DNA of 64,000 nucleotides from Halomonas sp. Y3 (GTDB lineage Bacteria; Pseudomonadota; Gammaproteobacteria; Pseudomonadales; Halomonadaceae). Made by a program: the position numbers and the translations under genes. The notes beneath the pieces are model-generated. The model did not search any database, was not told where the DNA came from, and saw only the letters and a list, made by a program, of their open reading frames with translations. Location: the NCBI RefSeq assembly GCF_024137965.1, contig NZ_CP099975.1, positions 248,001-312,000 on the forward strand. Reading direction: 5' to 3'. Of the stretch, positions 41,751 to 50,281 are shown piece by piece. Numbering within the stretch: position 1 is the first letter of the stretch; each line of letters starts with the position of its first letter.

Positions 41751-42130
41751 TGACGCGACGTGCTTTCTCCTGGATAAATCCGACCCGCTGGCCGTCGCTG
41801 CTGGTCGCCATGGCGGTGCTGGTCGTCATGTTCCTGCTGAGCGGCGCCATTCTCGCCGTCAGCGTGCGGCTGCTGGGCGGGCTCGAGGCCCACCATAGCG
41901 CCTGGCAGGCCGCCTGGCCGTGGCTGCTGGCCTGCCGGCTGAGCCTCTACGCCGCGCTGGCCCTGGTCTGGTGGCGTAAGGTGCGCCCCCGGGCGGTGGC
42001 GCGGCTACGCCGGGACCGCGACGATGGCCAACAGGCGCTCGCCAAGCTCCGCCGGCTCGAGCTGATGGCACTGGGCATCCTGGTCCTGTTGGAAGCCACC
42101 AACCTGATCAACCAGCTGGGAGGTGCCTGA
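41750..42130 (+). CDS. Three-helix membrane protein of the transfer cluster
   Basis: A 126-residue protein with hydrophobic segments near residues 14-42, 55-75 and 105-125, separated by a basic loop (RKVRPRAVARLRRDRDD). It lies between the TIGR03755 and traG genes with overlaps at both ends, the usual place for an unnamed small membrane protein of this ICE class. It probably helps traG in mating-pair stabilisation. Confidence 0.8.
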   Translation: MTRRAFSWINPTRWPSLLVAMAVLVVMFLLSGAILAVSVRLLGGLEAHHSAWQAAWPWLLACRLSLYAALALVWWRKVRPRAVARLRRDRDDGQQALAKLRRLELMALGILVLLEATNLINQLGGA

Positions 42131-43674
42131 TGGGAGGCCTGCTGACCGCGCCGCTGGTGGTGTTCGACTACTTCGCCAACGCCATGACGCTATTGGGTTG
42201 GATCATCAACAACGCAATCTGGAACGTCATGGTCGGCACCGGCATCGCCGCGGTGCCGTTCATCACACTGGTGCTCTCCGAGTGGTTCAAGGCCCGGCAG
42301 GAGGGCGACGAGGCGGGGACCAAGGGCATCCTCACGGTCAACCGTATCGAGACCCGGCTCTACGCCATGATCCTGGCCTACGCCTTCACTTGCCTGCCGC
42401 TGCTCCAGGTCCAGCTGGCTACCGCCGATATCGACGAGAGCCGCTCGCTGGAGTGTGGAACCCGCCAGTTTGCCGCTGGCGGCTGGTCCGAGGGGGCGTT
42501 CGGCGCGACCGAGAGCTCGATCGGTGGCCAGCAGGCCAGGATTCCGCTGTGGTGGGCGGGGGTGCATGCGGTGTCCCACGGGCTCACCGCCGCAGCAATC
42601 CACGCTATTCCCTGCTCGACGGACTTTGAATCCGTCCGCATGGAGCTGGACCTACACAGCGTCGAAGATCCGGGGCTGCAACAGGAGGTCGGCGAGTTCC
42701 AGCGCCAGTGCTTCGGGCCGGCGCGCAACCGGCTGCTGCAGGAGGGCGGGACCATCGAGTCCACCCGCGCCATGGATGTGGACTGGATCGGCTCGAACTA
42801 CTTCCAGGCCACGCCCGGCTACTACGACAGCTTCTACGCCGGGCGGCCCATCGCCGGCTTCCCCTACGATGCCGATCGGGACGTCTCCCGGCCCAATACC
42901 GGCCCGGGAATGCCGGGCTACCCCTCCTGTCGGGAGTGGTGGTCCGCCGAGAGCGTTGGACTGCGGGCCCGGCTGCACGAAGAGGTCAGCCCCAGGTTCT
43001 GGGACGACTTCCGCAGCATCTTCACCAGCAGCGACGCCGAGGACTACGTGATCCGTCGCCTGGTCAGCCCCCGCTCGGGTGCTGCCAGCGGCAACCTGGA
43101 TCAGGCGGTGGTGGGCTTTCGTGGGTTGGACGGCGGAGGCTTCTGGGATGCTACCGTCACCGCCGGTGCCATGGTGGGCGGCACCCTGTCGATCCTGCCC
43201 TTCCAGGCCGGCATGGATATGCTCAAGCAGGCGCTGCCCATGGTGCAGGGCATCCTGGTGATGGCCATCATCATCTGCCTGCCGTTCGTGATGGTCATCT
43301 CCAGCTACAGCTTCAAGGTCGCCGGCATGGCCACCTTCGGGCTCTTCGCCATGTGGTTCCTGACCTTCTGGTGGGAGCTCGCCCGCTGGATCAACGCCAA
43401 CCTGGTGGATCTGCTCTACCGCAGCGACGCCGCCAAGCTGAGCTGGCTCTCCGCCGCTAACAACCTCTACGACCGCATGGTGCTGCAGTTCGTGGAGGGA
43501 ATGATGTTCCTGGTGCTGCCGACGATCTGGGTGGCCGTGCTGGGATGGGCTGGCCTGAAGTCTGGTGCTGCTGTGGCCAAGGGCATCGGCGATGGCGGTA
43601 ATCCATCACGACAGTCGGGAGAGAAAGGCGGCGGGCAGATACAGTCTTCGGGTTCTGGAGGGAGGCTCAAGTGA
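42130..43674 (+). CDS. traG: TraG N-terminal-domain mating-pair protein
   Basis: A 514-residue inner-membrane protein. Membrane segments lie near residues 12-55, 75-95, 340-420 and 455-475. The sequence matches the TraG N-terminal family (LTLVLSEWFKARQEG-type start, here FITLVLSEWFKARQEGDEAG). F-type TraG has a long C-terminal part for entry exclusion that is absent, as usual in PFGI-1-class elements. It closes the transfer operon; an oppositely oriented gene follows 29 bases later. Confidence 0.9.
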   Translation: MGGLLTAPLVVFDYFANAMTLLGWIINNAIWNVMVGTGIAAVPFITLVLSEWFKARQEGDEAGTKGILTVNRIETRLYAMILAYAFTCLPLLQVQLATADIDESRSLECGTRQFAAGGWSEGAFGATESSIGGQQARIPLWWAGVHAVSHGLTAAAIHAIPCSTDFESVRMELDLHSVEDPGLQQEVGEFQRQCFGPARNRLLQEGGTIESTRAMDVDWIGSNYFQATPGYYDSFYAGRPIAGFPYDADRDVSRPNTGPGMPGYPSCREWWSAESVGLRARLHEEVSPRFWDDFRSIFTSSDAEDYVIRRLVSPRSGAASGNLDQAVVGFRGLDGGGFWDATVTAGAMVGGTLSILPFQAGMDMLKQALPMVQGILVMAIIICLPFVMVISSYSFKVAGMATFGLFAMWFLTFWWELARWINANLVDLLYRSDAAKLSWLSAANNLYDRMVLQFVEGMMFLVLPTIWVAVLGWAGLKSGAAVAKGIGDGGNPSRQSGEKGGGQIQSSGSGGRLK

Positions 43675-43703
43675 TGAGAGCGAGCCAGCTCAGCTGGCTC
43701 GGC

Positions 43704-44084
43704 TCAGTACATCCACTCGCCATCCTGATCGTAGACGGTGCCATAGCCGTCATCGTTGAGGCTAGCTGAGGCTTCTTGGGCTGCTTTGTCATCTATGCTG
43801 GCCGATAGCCCCTGAGCCACACCGCCTGCTACTACGGCCGCTCCTCCGGCTACCTTGCCGGCTCCCCGGGCGATACGCCGCCACCCCTCCTGGGTGGTGG
43901 CCGTTTGGGCAGTGGACTTGGCCATGCCAGCGGCGGAGTCGCGCAGCACGCGCAGCGACTCTGTCGTGCTCGCCCGGGTGTGCCAGCCGTCAGACCAGCC
44001 TTCCTGCTGTCCACCGTCGAGAGCCTTCCGCGCTGCCTGGCGGCCAGCGCTGGCGGCTCGGGTGAGAAGTGATTTCAGCGCCAT
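43704..44084 (-). CDS. Small protein with a glycine-zipper segment
   Basis: A 126-residue protein, starting MALKSLLTRAASAGRQAARK. Residues about 82-104 (GAGKVAGGAAVVAGGVAQGL) form a glycine-zipper-like hydrophobic stretch that could enter a membrane; the acidic tail ends in DQDGEWMY. AGGGAGGG lies before the ATG. A minus-strand gene just after traG is common in this ICE class, often DUF3742, but I do not see enough to claim that family. Confidence 0.7.
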   Translation of the reverse strand: MALKSLLTRAASAGRQAARKALDGGQQEGWSDGWHTRASTTESLRVLRDSAAGMAKSTAQTATTQEGWRRIARGAGKVAGGAAVVAGGVAQGLSASIDDKAAQEASASLNDDGYGTVYDQDGEWMY

Positions 44085-44150
44085 GGGCGTCCCTCCCTGG
44101 GTACATCAGCCTTTTAGCATAGACGTAGCGCGAGGGAAGCTCCAGTGGGC

Positions 44151-44465
44151 TTAGCCGAGGGATGCGAGGTGCTCGATGGTCTCGGGGTACTTCTGGACCA
44201 GCCGGATGAGGGTCTTGGCTTGGGCGTTGGGCTTGGCGCGGCCCTGTTCCCAGTTCTCCAGCGTCCTGGGGTTGGTGCGCAGGTACATGGCAAACACCGG
44301 TCGCGACATATGCAGCTTCTCGCGCAGCGCGATGAGCTCATCGGCAGTGACGTCAGGGACCTCATCCAGAGCGACAGGATGCGAGCGCAGCGTGCGCTTG
44401 CCTTGGCGCTCCTCCGCCAAAGCGTCGAAGCCCTCGACGAGCTCGTCAAAGATGTTGCGGTCCAT
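44151..44465 (-). CDS. Orphan antitoxin-like XRE regulator
   Basis: A 104-residue helix-turn-helix protein. The start at 44465 (MDRNIFDELVEGFDALAEER) has GAGG eight bases upstream; an ATG two codons earlier is the alternative. The C-terminal XRE domain reads LREKLHMSRPVFAMYLRTNP and then TLENWEQGRAKPNAQAKTLI. This is the form of HigA/NadS-type antitoxins, which normally follow a RelE/HigB toxin gene. No toxin frame lies upstream or downstream on this strand, so it is an orphan, perhaps now a repressor of itself or of other loci. Confidence 0.88.
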   Translation of the reverse strand: MDRNIFDELVEGFDALAEERQGKRTLRSHPVALDEVPDVTADELIALREKLHMSRPVFAMYLRTNPRTLENWEQGRAKPNAQAKTLIRLVQKYPETIEHLASLG

Positions 44466-44495
44466 GGTCATGTCCTCGTAACGACACCAAAAAGT

Positions 44496-44512
44496 ATACG
44501 CAATTTGCGTAT
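44496..44512 (-). promoter_or_regulatory. 17-bp palindromic operator before the XRE gene
   Basis: ATACGCAATTTGCGTAT is an exact palindrome around one central base. It ends 31 bases upstream of the regulator start, in an otherwise AT-rich promoter-like stretch. XRE antitoxins of this type bind such palindromes to repress their own operon, so this is the likely operator. Confidence 0.75.
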
Positions 44513-44531
44513 GAATTTCGCTGCTGATCAT

Positions 44532-44780
44532 TGCCGCCTTCGCTCGTTGCCAAGAGCCTTAGCAGGAGCGGAGCGGCAAAGGCTGAAAGGCAAAAAAGCC
44601 GGAAGGGAAGGGGGCTCAAGGGGAAGGGGCTTGCCCCTAAAGGCCGGGGAGAGTGCGGACGACAAAGGGAAAGGGCAAAGGCAAAGGGTTGCTGCCGGCG
44701 CTGGTCGTTTCTCACCCTGTCGTGGCGCCGCTTGCTTGAAGCGGCGCTGCAGAAAGAAACCGCAGCTTTTGCAGAAAGCC
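44532..44780. other. 249-bp gap with a purine-rich low-complexity tract
   Basis: No credible gene on either strand. From about 44560 to 44700 the plus strand is a run of short A- and G-rich words (AAAGGC, GGGAAGGGG and variants). It lies where the toxin partner of the adjacent antitoxin gene would be expected and may be eroded sequence. Confidence 0.5.
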
Positions 44781-44888
44781 TCCTACCTAACTCACTGATT
44801 CTGCTGTTTTTGCACTATGCGCTTCCCCTACGTCGGCGCACCTGTGCAGAATGAAGCGCTGTCTGCATCTACCGACAAGGAGGTCGCC

Positions 44889-46118
44889 GTGGGATTTCGC
44901 TTCCAGCGCCGTATCACCCTCGCGCCGGGTATCCGCCTCAATCTGAGCAAGCGGGGCCTCGGGCTTTCGGTGGGCCCGCGGGGCGCGAGCCTCAGCGTGG
45001 GGCCAAGGGGCGTGCACGGCCACGCGGGCATTCCCGGCACCGGGCTCGCCTATCGCCAGAAGCTCAACGCCCGGAGCCGTTCGGCTGGGCGGGGAAGCAG
45101 CGGCGCCGGCCGCGCAAGCCCCGCGGGGAGCCTGGAGGCGCTGCTGGCTCAGGGCGAGTCGCTGCCCATCCGGCTGGATATCGACGGTGATGGCGGCATC
45201 CACTATGCCCACGGTGACGGCACGCCGATGAGCGACGACGAGGCCCGGGTGCTGCGGCGTCATGCCGGAGACTCTCTGCGCGAGCAGCTGGCTCAGCACT
45301 GCGAGCGCCTCAACGCCGACTTGGATCGCCTGGGGCGGCTCCACGAGGAGACGCCCCACCCGGATATCACCGGCTACGTCACCCGAGACTTCGCCGAGGC
45401 GCCGCCGGCGCCACCGGCGCTGCGTCAGCCCGCCGTGTGGCAGCGGCTGTGGCCCCCCGCCAGGCGGCGCGTCGAGGAGGAGAACCTGCGCCGGCAAGCG
45501 GCCTTTGATGAGGCCTATCGTGACTGGGAGTGGCGCAAGGCGACGCACGACGAAGCGGAGTTCGCACGCCACCTTCGTGAGGGAGAAGGCGTGCTTCACG
45601 ACCCGGACGCCATGGAGCAGACGCTGCGTGAACGTCTGGAGGAGATCAACTGGCCCCGTGAAACCGCCATCGACTTCGACCTCGGCAGCGACGTTAGCAC
45701 CATTGCCGTGGATATCGACCTCCCCTGTGAGGACGAGATGCCCGACCGCTACTGGACCATGCCCGCCAAGCAGATCAGGCTCACGCCCCGCCGGCTCAGC
45801 GACACCCGGCAGCGTGAGCTCTATCGAGATCACGTCCACGGCATCGCCTTTCGCGTGCTGGGCGCGGTGTTCGCACGCCTGCCCGCCGTGCAGGAGGCGA
45901 GAATCTCCGGCTATCGCCAGATCACCGACCAGGCCACCGGCGGTGAGCGCGACCAGTACCTGTTCAGCGTGAAGGTTACTCGCGAGCAGTGGAGCAGGAT
46001 CCACTTCGACAGACTGGACCAGGTTGATCCGGTAGCGGCCATGGAGGCCTTTACCCTGCGCCGCGACACGACCAAGACCGGCATCTTCCGCGACATCGAG
46101 CCCTTCAAGCTGGTGTAG
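44889..46118 (+). CDS. DUF4236 domain protein
   Basis: A 409-residue protein from a GTG with AAGGAGG at 44877-44883; an upstream in-frame ATG at 44817 gives a 24-residue extension without family likeness. The N-terminal 60 residues are the DUF4236 motif ([20 protein letters not shown], then [15 protein letters not shown]), a Gly-rich beta repeat whose function is unknown. The rest is charged, with a long helical region and a C-terminal domain beginning around residue 230. It is a single gene between the orphan regulator and the defence operon. Confidence 0.87.
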   Translation: MGFRFQRRITLAPGIRLNLSKRGLGLSVGPRGASLSVGPRGVHGHAGIPGTGLAYRQKLNARSRSAGRGSSGAGRASPAGSLEALLAQGESLPIRLDIDGDGGIHYAHGDGTPMSDDEARVLRRHAGDSLREQLAQHCERLNADLDRLGRLHEETPHPDITGYVTRDFAEAPPAPPALRQPAVWQRLWPPARRRVEEENLRRQAAFDEAYRDWEWRKATHDEAEFARHLREGEGVLHDPDAMEQTLRERLEEINWPRETAIDFDLGSDVSTIAVDIDLPCEDEMPDRYWTMPAKQIRLTPRRLSDTRQRELYRDHVHGIAFRVLGAVFARLPAVQEARISGYRQITDQATGGERDQYLFSVKVTREQWSRIHFDRLDQVDPVAAMEAFTLRRDTTKTGIFRDIEPFKLV

Positions 46119-46250
46119 CACCCCGACTCTCAGTTCCCCTTACCCATCCGTCGCGGCTGGCGTAACATGGCGTGCAAAGAGCCATAAACGAGCCGGCCAG
46201 GGCTCCAGGCCTCGTGGAGGCAGCTCTGGCGCCACTGCAGGGAGCAACCG

Positions 46251-49200
46251 ATGCGCGACGTTCTATCCACCTGTCAGCCACGCCCCGAGATCCTGGCGGG
46301 CACCTTCAACCCTGAGATCTTCACCGCCAGCCTGAGCAAGGTGCTGGGTGACTATCGTAAGGGGGAAGCTCGTGAGGGAGCCGTGTCGCTCTACTCCGAT
46401 CCGGTGGCCTTTTTCCGCGATGCCACGCACCCGACCCAGGGGTTGTGCACCATCCTGGACAACGCCTTGGCAAGGCTGACCAACGGTGACCTGTCGCGCC
46501 CGGCCATGCAGCGTCTCGATACCGCCTTCGGGGGCGGCAAGACCCACACCCTGATCGCTCTGGCCCACGCCGCCATGCAGGGGCAGCCGCTGGCTGAGCA
46601 CATGACCGGCATCCTCGCTCCCGAGCGCTTGCCGGCACCGGGCCAGGTGCAGGTGGTCGGCATTATCGGCGACACCGTGGATACCCTGCGAGAAACCGCC
46701 GGTGGCGCTTCGCCCAAGCCCAACACCCTGTGGTGGATGATCGCCCAGCAGACGCTTTCCACCGAGCAGCAGGCCTCCATCCAGTCGCGCCTGGATGACG
46801 CCTCGGCGCCGGCTTCAGATGAGTTCTTCGATACGCTGTTCGGCGACCGGCCGACGCTGATCATCATTGACGAAATCGCCCAGTACCTCTCGCGCATGGA
46901 GGCGGCCTTCCCGGGTGTAGGGGCCGAGCAGTCGGCGGCCTTCCTGATGTCGCTCTCCACCTATGCGGCAGGCAGAGCCAATGTCTCGGTAGTGCTGAGC
47001 CTGGCCTCTGCCACCAATGCCTTCGGCGATTTCAACAAACTGATCCGCAAGCTGCAGTCCACCCACAGCATGAGCTCGGCCGAGGCCGAGGCTGTGGTGC
47101 GCGAGGCGCAGCGTGGCGTGCTGGACGTGGTCAACCGAACCTCGGAGGCCACCACCCCGGTGCAGGAGGGGGATCTCTCTCGCATCATGGCCAAGCGCTT
47201 GTTTGTTTCCGTGGATCATGCGGCAGCTAGTGAAGTGGCCTCGGCATTTATCGAGACCTACCGCCAGGCTGGTACCGATCTTCCTGCCGGTGCCAATGAC
47301 CCGCAGCTGCATGATCGTCTGGTGGCGCACTATCCGTTCCACCCCACGCTGATCGAGTTTCTCTCAGAGGAGCTGGCCCAGGTGGAGAGCTTCCAGGGCA
47401 CCCGCGGCTTGCTGCGTACCCTGGCGCGCGCCGTGCGCCGTATCTGGGAGGCGAAGCTGGCGATTCCGCTGATCCAGACCGGCCATATCGACCTCTCGGA
47501 CAGCACCATCCGCAACGAGCTGCTGGGCAAGACCGAGAACAGCGATCTCGTCCCCGTGCTGGATTCCGACATCAGCAAGGCCTCCGGCACCCAAGCCACC
47601 AGCCGCACTGTGGCTGGCGAGCTGGATGCCGCCAACCCTCATCCGGATGGCTACCCGGTGCATGAGTGGGCCTGGCGTGCGGTTTTCCTGCACAGCCTGA
47701 TCGGCCGCGGCGGAGGCCTGCAAGATGAGAAGTTCGGTATCGACATCACCTCGGCGGTCTATGAAATGGCCTCGCCGGCCATCAAGCCCGCTACCGTGCG
47801 CTCGGCGCTGGAAACCATCGAGCGAGAGGCTAACTACCTGCGTGAGCGCAATGGGCGCCTCTACGCCGATACCGTGCCGACTCTCAACAACATTCTGCGC
47901 CGCATCGAAGGCAACGTCGCTCATGCCGAAGCGATGACGCGGGTCGAGCAGGTGGTGCGCAGCCTGATCAAGGGCTCCTCTGTGTTCGATGTTCACCCCA
48001 ACATCGATGACAGCGAAGGCATCCCCGACAAGACCCCTAAGCCACAGCTGGGCATCCTCGCCTTCGAGGTGGAAGAGATGGACCCGGCGCGCTTCATCGA
48101 GCGGCGCGGTGACGCGGTGCGTCAGTACCAGAACCAGGTCTTCCTGCTGGCCCCCAGCACTACCCACATTGCGGGTACCACCTGGACAGAGTCACGCACC
48201 CACCAGGAGCACCGAACCCGGCAGAACATCCTCACCCTGGCGCGCAAGGCGATTTCCCTGGAGCGCCTCAAGGAGAACCCCGAGAACTGGGGCGTCAGCC
48301 ATGAGCAGCTGCAGAAGGGCGAGTTCAAGGATCGCGCCGCCAAGAGTCCGGCCGAGCTGCGCACCGCCATCGATGAAAGCTACCGCTTCCTGATCTACCC
48401 GGGGCGTGAGGGCGGTCGCGTGGTGGTCCGCGATCTCGGTAAGCGGGGCACGGGCCCGACCGCGGGCGGCTCCGGCGGTATGCACCTGGAGGATGCCATT
48501 CTTAAGCAGCTGGCTGATGAGGGAGAGCTGATCACCGACGAGCGCGCCTCCACGGCAGAGGCCATCACTCTTTTGGGGAAGCTGTTCTTCGATAGCCTCA
48601 AGCAAGTCAACGTCAGCGACTTGATCGAGCGCTTCGCGACTCGCCGGAACTGGCCGATCCTGCAGCGACCGGCGCTATTGGCGACCGTGCTGGTAGAGGG
48701 TGCCAAGCGCAGCAGCTGGTGCCTGGGCCATATGCCCGACAAGAACAGTCACAAACCCGATGACCTTTACCACAAGGACAATCAGCCGCCTCTTACGGTG
48801 GAGCCGCTGGAGAACGGTGGGGAAGGCTGGATCCTCTGCACCAAGGAGCATGCCAAGCAGCTGGGCTGGCTGGAGAGCATTGTCCGCGACCCCAACACCG
48901 TAGGCCCTTGGGTAGAGCAGACCATCGAGAGCCGTGAGCAGGTAGATATCGCTCAATTGGAGCGATATCTGGAGCAGGACCATGACCGAGTCGATGGTCA
49001 AGTGCTTCAGCAACAGCTAAATAACCTGCTCGCTACGAAAAAGCTGGTCGCTTTTCCCAAAGAAGCTTTCGATGAAAATGGGGATGCGGACCCAGAGCAG
49101 GCAATGACCGGCGATACAGTGCCTCTTGGTGGCGTGTCAGACGGGATTGCTGTCACCTACCGATACGCGCAAGAAAGGGGGTGGTTGCTCCAACCCAAGG

Positions 49201-49517
49201 TTGAGGTGCGCAACTTTCTGCTGCGTACGCCCGAGAAAATCAAGCAGCTGTTCAACCTGCTCTCCGGCACTGGACTGGCCCAGTCGAAGACCGAGGTGCA
49301 GACTGTTCAGATCGGCGCGGAAACCCCTGATAAGGGCCGCTTTCAGCTGATCCTCGGCCCGACCACAGTAGGCGCCCTGGTCGAGAGCCGAGCGCTTTTT
49401 TCGGCGTTGAACAGCCGCCTGAAGTTCAACACCGAGCAGCATCAGGTACGCCTGACGCTGGGTGAGCTGGACCCGAACTGCAAGTTCACCAAGATGCTAG
49501 AGCAACTGGAAGGATAA
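46251..49517 (+). CDS. DUF499 ATPase, first gene of an Hma-type defence operon
   Basis: A 1088-residue ATPase. Walker A is in AFGGGKTHTLIALAHAA near residue 90, and Walker B is LIIIDEIAQYL near 203. DUF499 proteins recur in defence islands next to DUF1156 methylases and SNF2-type helicases; the three-part set has been named Hma (helicase, methylase, ATPase). A role in DNA sensing or in driving the complex is inferred. An open 132-base gap precedes it, probably holding the operon promoter. It is nine bases from the next gene. Confidence 0.9.
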   Translation: MRDVLSTCQPRPEILAGTFNPEIFTASLSKVLGDYRKGEAREGAVSLYSDPVAFFRDATHPTQGLCTILDNALARLTNGDLSRPAMQRLDTAFGGGKTHTLIALAHAAMQGQPLAEHMTGILAPERLPAPGQVQVVGIIGDTVDTLRETAGGASPKPNTLWWMIAQQTLSTEQQASIQSRLDDASAPASDEFFDTLFGDRPTLIIIDEIAQYLSRMEAAFPGVGAEQSAAFLMSLSTYAAGRANVSVVLSLASATNAFGDFNKLIRKLQSTHSMSSAEAEAVVREAQRGVLDVVNRTSEATTPVQEGDLSRIMAKRLFVSVDHAAASEVASAFIETYRQAGTDLPAGANDPQLHDRLVAHYPFHPTLIEFLSEELAQVESFQGTRGLLRTLARAVRRIWEAKLAIPLIQTGHIDLSDSTIRNELLGKTENSDLVPVLDSDISKASGTQATSRTVAGELDAANPHPDGYPVHEWAWRAVFLHSLIGRGGGLQDEKFGIDITSAVYEMASPAIKPATVRSALETIEREANYLRERNGRLYADTVPTLNNILRRIEGNVAHAEAMTRVEQVVRSLIKGSSVFDVHPNIDDSEGIPDKTPKPQLGILAFEVEEMDPARFIERRGDAVRQYQNQVFLLAPSTTHIAGTTWTESRTHQEHRTRQNILTLARKAISLERLKENPENWGVSHEQLQKGEFKDRAAKSPAELRTAIDESYRFLIYPGREGGRVVVRDLGKRGTGPTAGGSGGMHLEDAILKQLADEGELITDERASTAEAITLLGKLFFDSLKQVNVSDLIERFATRRNWPILQRPALLATVLVEGAKRSSWCLGHMPDKNSHKPDDLYHKDNQPPLTVEPLENGGEGWILCTKEHAKQLGWLESIVRDPNTVGPWVEQTIESREQVDIAQLERYLEQDHDRVDGQVLQQQLNNLLATKKLVAFPKEAFDENGDADPEQAMTGDTVPLGGVSDGIAVTYRYAQERGWLLQPKVEVRNFLLRTPEKIKQLFNLLSGTGLAQSKTEVQTVQIGAETPDKGRFQLILGPTTVGALVESRALFSALNSRLKFNTEQHQVRLTLGELDPNCKFTKMLEQLEG

Positions 49518-49526
49518 TCACCGCCG

Positions 49527-50159
49527 ATGGCCACTACCGCAAAGAAGGCGGCCCCCCGCGCGCGCCGCAAGAGTCACCAGGCCGATGAGGCGCAGCTGGC
49601 TAAATTGGCCAAACGCTCACCCTATGTGCTGCGCCTGACGCGCCACAAGGACCTGCCGCCGCCGGTGCTGATCATCAAGGAGCGCATCGCCCCGGAGGAC
49701 CGCGACGACATCGAAGGGCTCACCAACCCGCGCGCCAAGCACGTGGAGCGCGGCACCCTGCATGGTGATAGCGTGCGCGCCTGCCTGCCGGTGCTCAAGC
49801 GTATCCTGGAGGAGGTGAAGGATGAGCAAGGAATTCCTCTGGGCCTGGAGAGCTATATGTCTGCCCAGGGGCTCAAACGGAGTGATCTAAACTTCCCCCT
49901 GGATGAGGCCGCCGGCGCCCGCCTGGCGCTATTTTTCCGCCTGCAGAGCAAGGTGAAGGACGTCGACCGCATCGAGCTGATCGGCCGCCGGGTAGCGATG
50001 TTCTCCCGGGAGGAGGCCGTCTACTGGCTGGCCAACGTCACCACCGCCGACCCCGCGCTGCGCAGCTGGGCCACCAGCGGGCTGCGCATGCTGCTGTGTG
50101 GCGAGGCCGGCGACAAGCGGGTGCCACGCATCCTGGAGAAAGTGCGTGCCCGTGGCTGA
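49527..50159 (+). CDS. Small accessory protein of the Hma-type operon
   Basis: A 210-residue basic protein. After a Lys/Arg-rich N-terminus it reads PYVLRLTRHKDLPPPVLIIK and RIELIGRRVAMFSREEAVYW. It matches the small protein regularly found between DUF499 and DUF1156 genes (possibly DUF7680 type; I am unsure of the number). No catalytic motif is visible. It lies between the ATPase and methylase genes, so it is probably a subunit or adaptor of the defence complex. Confidence 0.78.
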   Translation: MATTAKKAAPRARRKSHQADEAQLAKLAKRSPYVLRLTRHKDLPPPVLIIKERIAPEDRDDIEGLTNPRAKHVERGTLHGDSVRACLPVLKRILEEVKDEQGIPLGLESYMSAQGLKRSDLNFPLDEAAGARLALFFRLQSKVKDVDRIELIGRRVAMFSREEAVYWLANVTTADPALRSWATSGLRMLLCGEAGDKRVPRILEKVRARG

Positions 50160-50281
50160 GCACTGACACAGCAGCTGCTTGGCGGGTGTCGCCAGGCAAG
50201 CAAGGTAACTGGGCGCTTTGCGCCGCCGACATCATCAGCCAGGCCAGCCGCCTGGCTGTCGCTTTACAAGGAAGCAGCACC

